NCBI GenBank assembly: GCA_022749755.1
Contig: CM040443.1
Coordinates: 15,963,244 to 16,027,243 of the forward strand
Source of the DNA: Azadirachta indica
Taxonomy: Eukaryota > Streptophyta > Magnoliopsida > Sapindales > Meliaceae
DNA: 64,000 nt
Direction: 5' to 3'
In this document: positions 58,430 through 64,000 of the stretch, one piece after another
Numbering within the stretch: the stretch's first letter is position 1
Layout of the letters: each line of letters opens with the position of its first letter
Program-made: the position numbers and the translations under genes
Notes under the pieces: model-generated
The model's database searches: none
Told to the model about the DNA's origin: nothing
What the model saw: the letters and a program-made list of their open reading frames with translations, nothing else

Positions 58430-61400
58430 ACTAGAGAAATGATTTCATTTCGAAGCGGACCACAGGTCTTCTTACTCAGCATTGCATGAGAATCGTAACG
58501 GTGCATTTTATTTCAAAAACGGAGAAGATGAAAACGTACAATTTTCGGGGACGAAATTGTCAAACGTGATACAGACTAGAAAAACGATTTCGTTTCGAGA
58601 CGGGCCGCATGTTATCCTCCTCAGCATCTTTGTGAGGATTGTGATGGTACATTTAATTTCGAAAACGGTGAAGTTAAAAACGTACAAATTTCAGGGCTGA
58701 AATTGTCAAATGTGATACGAATTTGAAAAACAACTTCGTTTCGAGGCGGCCCGCAAGTTTTGTTACTCAACGTCCCATGAGGATCATTACGGTGGATTTT
58801 ATTTCGAAAAAGGAGAAGTTGAAAATGTATGATTTTCGGGGCTGGAATTGTCAAACGTGGTACGAACATGAAAAACGATTTCGTTTCTAAGCTTGCTGCA
58901 GGTCTTCTTACTCATCATCGCATAAAAATCATTACGGTGCATTTTATTTCGAAAACAGAGAAATTGAAAACTTACGATTTTCGGAGTCGGAATTGTCAAA
59001 CGTGATACGGAATCGAAAAACAATTTCGTTTTGAGGCAGGCCACAGCTCTTCTTATTCAGCATCGCATGAGGATCATCAGGCTACATTTTATTTCAAAAA
59101 GAAAAAAGTTGAAAATGAACAATTTGGGGCCGAAAATGTGAAACGTGGTGCGAACTCGAAAAACGATTTTGTTTCGAAGCAGGCCGTAGGTCTACTTACT
59201 CAGCATCACATGAGGATTGTTACAGTCTATTTTACTTTGAAAACGGAGAACATGAAAACGTACGATTTTTGGAGACAGAATTGTCAAATGTGACATGAAC
59301 TAGAAAAATGAATTCATTTCGAGACGGACCGCACGTCTTCTTACTCAGCATCACGTGAGGATCGTAACGGTGCATTTTATTTCGAAAAAGAGAAGATGAA
59401 AACGTACGATTTTCGGTGACGGAATTGCCAAACATGATACGGACTCAAAAAACTACTTCGTTTTGAGACGAGCCGTATATATTGTTATTCAACATCTCTA
59501 GAGGATAGTTATGGTATATTTTATTTAGAAAACGGAGAAGTTGAAAACGTTTGATTTTTGGGGCCAGAATTTTGAAACGTGATATGAACTCAAAAGATGA
59601 CTTTGTTTCAAGGTGGGCCACAGGTCTTGTTACTCAGCATGGGGTGAGGATTGTTACAGTTCAATTTATTTCAAAAACGAAGAAGTAGAATAAACGCAAT
59701 TTTCAGGGTCAGAATTGTCAAACATGATACGAACTCGAAAAATGACTTTGTTTCGAGACTAGTCGCAGGTCTTCTTACTCAGTATCATGTGAGGATCGTT
59801 ATGGTACATTTTATTTTAAAAAAAGGAGAAGATGAAAACGTACAATTTTTCGGAATGAAATTGTCAAACGTGATACGGACTTGAAAAACCACTTCGTTTC
59901 AAGACGGGTTGCTAGTTTTGTTACTCAGTATTGCGTGAGGATCATTACAGTACATTTTATTTTCAAAATGAAGAAGTTGAATATATATGATTTTTGGGGT
60001 CGGAATTTAAAAAGCTGATACGAACTTGAAAGACAATTTCATTTTATGGCGGGTCGTAGGTCTTGTTACTCAGCATCGCATGAGAATCGTTATGGTGCAT
60101 TTTATTTCGAAAACAGAGAAGTTTAAAACTTACGATTTTCGAGACCGGAATTGTCAAACGTGATACAGACTCAAAAAATGACTTTGTTTCGAGGCAGGCC
60201 ATACCTCTTGTTACCGAGCATCGCGTGAGGATCGTTATGGTGCATTTCATTTTGAAGAAGGAGAAGATGAAAATGTACAATTTTCGGAGACGAAATTGTA
60301 AAACATGATACGGAATCGAAAAACTATTTCGTTTCGAGATGGGCCGCACTTACTCAACATCTCTAGAGGATGGTTATGGTGCATTTTATTTCCAAAACAG
60401 AGAGGTTGAAAACGTTCAATATTCGGGGCCAGAATTGTGAAACATTATACGAACTCAAAAGATGACTTCGTTTCAAGGTGGGCCGAAGGTCTTGTTACTT
60501 AGCATCGCATGACGATTGTTATGGTACATTTTATTTCAAAAATAGAGAAGCTGAATAAGTACGAGTTTCAAGGTTTGAATTAGGAAATGTGATACGAACT
60601 TGAAAAATGATTTCATTTCAAGATGGGCCGCAGGTCTTATTGCTGAGCATAGCTTGAGGATCGTTACGGTGGATTTTATTTCGAAAAAAGAGAAGTTAAA
60701 AACATAGTACTTTTTGGGACGAAATTGTCAAATGTGACACGGATTTGAAAAACGATTTCGTTTCGAGATGGGCCATAGGTCTTGTTACTCAGCATCGCGT
60801 GAGGATTGTTACAGTACATTTTATTTCCAAAACGTAGAAGTTGAATATGTATGATTTTCGGGGTCAGAATTTTCAAACATAATACGGACTTGAAAAACGA
60901 CTTCGTTTCGAGACTGGCCGCTTGTCTTACTGCTCACCATTACATGAGGATCCTAACAGCGTATTTTGTTTTTAAAACGGAGATATTGAAAACGTACGAT
61001 TTTCGGGGTTAGAATTATCAAATGTGATACAAACTAGAAAAACGACTTCCTTTCAAGGCGAGCAGCATGTCTTCTTACTTAGTATCGCATAAGGATCGTT
61101 AAGATGCATTTTATTTTGAAAACGGAGAAATTAAAAACGTACAACTTTTGGGGCTAGAATTGTCAACGTGATACGAACTCAAAAAACAATTTCGTTTCGA
61201 AGCGGGCTACAAGTCTTCTTACTCAGCGTTGCATGTGGATTATCTTGGTGTATTTTATTTAAAAAACGGAGAAGTTGGAAACGTATAATTTTCAGGGACA
61301 AAATTGTCAAACATAATACGGATTCGATAAACGACTTCGCTCCTAGACGAGCCACACGTCTTCTTACTTAGTATCGTATTAGGATCGTTACGGTGTATTT

Positions 61401-61913
61401 TATTTTGAAAACGGAGAAGATGAATACATACGATTTTCTAGGACAGAATTGTCAAACGTGATACATATTAGAAAAACGACTTCTTTTCGAGGCGGGCCAT
61501 AGGTCTTCTTACTCAGCATCACATGAGGATCATTAGGGTGTATATTATTTCAAAAGTTGAGAAGTTTAAAACGTATGATTTTTGGCGCCGAAAATGTCAA
61601 ACGTGGTACGAAATTAAAAAACTATTTCGTTTTGAAGTAAGCCGCACGTCTTCCTACTCAACATCACGTGAAGATCATTACGATATATTTCATTTCAAAA
61701 ATGAAGAAGTTGAATATGTACAATTTTCGGGGTCAGAATTAGCAACGTGATACAAATTCAAAAATGACTTCGTTTTGAAGACGGGCCGCAGGTCTTGTTA
61801 TTCAGCATCGTATGAGAATTGTCACGGTGTATTTTATTTTGAAAACGAACAAGTTGAAAATGTACAATTTTCGGAATCGGAATTATCAAACGTGCTACAA
61901 ACTCGAAAAACAA

Positions 61914-61930
61914 TTTCGTTCGAAGCGGGC
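61914..61930 (+). promoter_or_regulatory. Exact CENP-B-box core in one satellite monomer
   Basis: TTTCGTTCGAAGCGGGC fits NTTCGNNNNANNCGGGN at all nine essential positions and the full human 17-bp consensus YTTCGTTGGAARCGGGA at 15 of 17. Ordinary monomers have one extra T (TTCGTTTCGAAGCGGG). The homologous S3 monomer (15692-15708) has the same shortened spacing but CGAG instead of CGGG. Match seen directly; binding by any plant protein is unproven. Confidence 0.6.
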
Positions 61931-64000
61931 GATAGGTCTATTTACTCAGCATTGTGTGTGGATCATCACGGTACATTTTATTTCAAAAATGGAGAAGTTA
62001 GAAACGTGTAATTTTCAAACGTGTTACGGACTCGAAAAATGACTTCGCTCCGAGACGAGCCACACGTCTTCTTAGTTAGCATTGCGTGAGGATCGTTATG
62101 GTGTATTTTATTTCAAAGATGGAGAAAACAAATACGTAGAATTTTCTAGGAAGGAATTGTCAAACATGATACGGACTCGAAAATCAACTTATTTTCGAGG
62201 CGGGGCGCAGGTCTTCTTACTTAGCATCGCGTGAGGATCATTAGGGTGCATATTATTTCAAAAATTGAGAAGTTGAAAACTTACGATTTTTGGTGCCAAA
62301 AATGTCAAACGTGGTACGAACTTGAAAAACTACTTCGTTTTGAAGCGAGTCGTAGGTTTTCTTACTCAGCATCGCGTGAAGATCGTTACAGTGTATTTCA
62401 TTTTGAAAACGGAGAAGTTTAATGCGTATGGTTTTCGGGATTAGAATTGGCAAACGTGATACAAATTCAAAAAATGACTTCGTGCCGAAGACTGGCCGCA
62501 GGTCTTGTTACTCAGCATTGTGGAAGGATTGTTACGGTATATTTTATTTCGAAAACAAACAAGTTGAAAATGTACAATTTTCAAGACCGGATTTGTCAAA
62601 CGTAATACGAACTCGAAAAATGACATCGTTTTGAGGTGGGTCGCAGGTCTTCTTACTCACCATTGCGTGAGAATCGTTAGGGTGTGTTTTATTTCGAAAA
62701 TTTAGAAGTTGAAAACGTACGATTTTTGAGGCCGGAATTGTCAAACGTCATACGGACTTGAAAAGCTATTTCGTTTCGAGATGGGCCGCATGTCTTGCAA
62801 CTCAGCGTTGCGTGAGGATCAGTACGGTGCATTTTATTTCAAAAACAGAAGATGTTGGAAGTGTACAATTTTCTGAGACGGAATTGTCAAACGTGATATA
62901 GACTCGAAAAACGACTTCATTTCGAGGTGGGCCGCAGGTCTTGTTACTCAGCATCGCGTGAGGATCGTTAATGTGCATTTTATTTCGAAAATGAACAAGT
63001 TAAAAATGTACAATTTTTGGGACCGAAATTGTCAAACGTGATACGAATTCGAAAGATGACTTAGTTTCGAGGTGGGCCGAAGGTCTTGTCACTCAGCATC
63101 GTGTACGGATCATTACAGTGTATTTTATTTTAAAAACTGAAAAGATAAAAACATGCGATTTTTGAGGACGAAATCGTCAAACGTGATACGAACTCGAAAA
63201 ATGACTTCGTTTTGAAACGGATCGTAAGACTTGTTATTTAGCATTGCGTAAGTATCGTTACATTGCATTTTATTTCGTAAAAGGAGAAGTTGAAATTGTA
63301 GAATTTTCTAGGACGGATTTGTCAAACGTGATATCCACTCAAAAAACGATTTCATTTCGAGACAGCCTGCAGGTGTTGTTACTCTGCATCGCGTGAGAAT
63401 CGATACAGTGAATTTTATTTCCAAAATGAAGAAGTTGAATACGTACAATTTTCGGGGTCGGAATTGTGAAACCTGATTTAAATTCGAAAGACGACTCCGT
63501 TTTGATGTCTTATTATAAAGCGTTGCGTGAGGATCGTTACGGTGCATTTTATTTCGAAAACGTAGAAGTTAAATATGTACAATTTTCTGAGACGGAATTA
63601 TCAAATGTCATACGAAGTCGAAAAACGACTTTGTTTCAAGACGGGCCACAGATCTCGTTACCCAACCTCACGTGAGGATCGTTACGATGCACTGTATTTC
63701 GAAAATGGAGAAGTTGAAAATGTACGTCTTTCGGGGCTGAAATTCTCAAACGTGATACGAACTCGAAAAATCACTTTGTTTCAAGTCGGACCGTTGGTCT
63801 TCTTACTTAGTTTTGCGTGAAGATCGTTACAGTGCACTTTATTTTGAAGACAAAGAAGATGAAAACGGATGATTTTCGGATACGAACTCGAAAAACGACT
63901 TTGTTTCGAGTCAGGCTACATGTCTTCTTACTTAGCTTTGCGTGAAGATTGTTACGGTGCACTTTATTTCGAACACGAAAAAGATGAAAATGTATGATTT

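Larger units (their letters stand above)
58425..64000. repeat. Satellite array S10 (unit C)
   Basis: About 38 monomers, collinear with S7 and then with S3. Near 58612 about 0.9 kb present in S3 and S7 is missing (GCCGCATGTTATCC runs into TCCTCAGCATCTTTGTG). From about 61310 it follows S3 from about 15160 to the window edge: the AAACGTAGAAGTTAAATATG monomer at 63556 corresponds to 17335. The array runs off the right edge. Confidence 0.94.

Noticed and set aside
1..64000. CRISPR array, because of regularly spaced repeats
   Set aside because: The unit is wholly repetitive with no unique spacers of constant length, no cas-like gene, and plant retrotransposons surround it.
1..64000. Naming the species or a published satellite family
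   Set aside because: A 145-bp period alone is not diagnostic, and no database search was possible.

Overview
The window is plant nuclear heterochromatin. About two thirds of it (roughly 42 kb, near 290 copies) is a tandem satellite with a monomer of about 145 bp. The array is interrupted by LTR retrotransposons, solo LTRs and truncated elements of Ty3/gypsy type. I see no host protein gene, rRNA, tRNA or CRISPR array. A land plant, most likely a flowering plant, is suggested by initiator-methionine tRNA primer binding sites, Ty3/gypsy gag-pol relics and LTRs of 0.7-1.4 kb. I cannot name the species. All the protein-like reading frames inside the satellite are by-products of the repeat.

Layout: satellite S1 (1-4948); solo LTR of family T (4949-6314); S2 (6315-10508); non-autonomous element E1 copy A (10509-13290); S3 (13291-21401); solo LTR J (21402-22127); S4 (22128-24203); solo LTR of family G (24204-25041); S5 (25042-30178); truncated LTR-T joined to an inverted LTR-G (30179-31322); S6 (31323-36670); E1 copy B, with its left LTR mostly deleted (36671-38702); S7 (38703-42326); gag-only relic F1 with its LTR-G (42352-45230); leader, primer site and LTR of a T-family element (45231-46748); S8 (46749-49999); gag-pol relic F2 with its LTR-G (50000-55501); S9 (55502-55652); E1 copy C (55653-58424); S10 (58425-64000).

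The main structural result is that the whole complex, satellite plus embedded E1, is present three times as macro-units of about 20-25 kb. Copies A and C of E1 sit in the same satellite context with the same 5-bp target duplication TACGA. The surviving right flank of copy B is also TACGA. Corresponding LTRs in different copies share diagnostic variants that the two LTRs of one element do not, so E1 inserted once and the region was then amplified. The LTR-T insertion junction is also shared between units A and B. Later deletions and retroelement replacements made the copies different.

Within the satellite, a four-monomer module (called D-E-F-G here) recurs five times. Most monomers carry TTCG-N5-A-NN-CGGG or a decayed form, one base longer than the core of the CENP-B box. 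One monomer (61914-61930) has lost a base and matches the core exactly. Monomer variation is dominated by CG versus TG/CA, the mark of methylated cytosine decay. Together this suggests a centromeric or pericentromeric satellite, which only chromatin or cytological data could establish.
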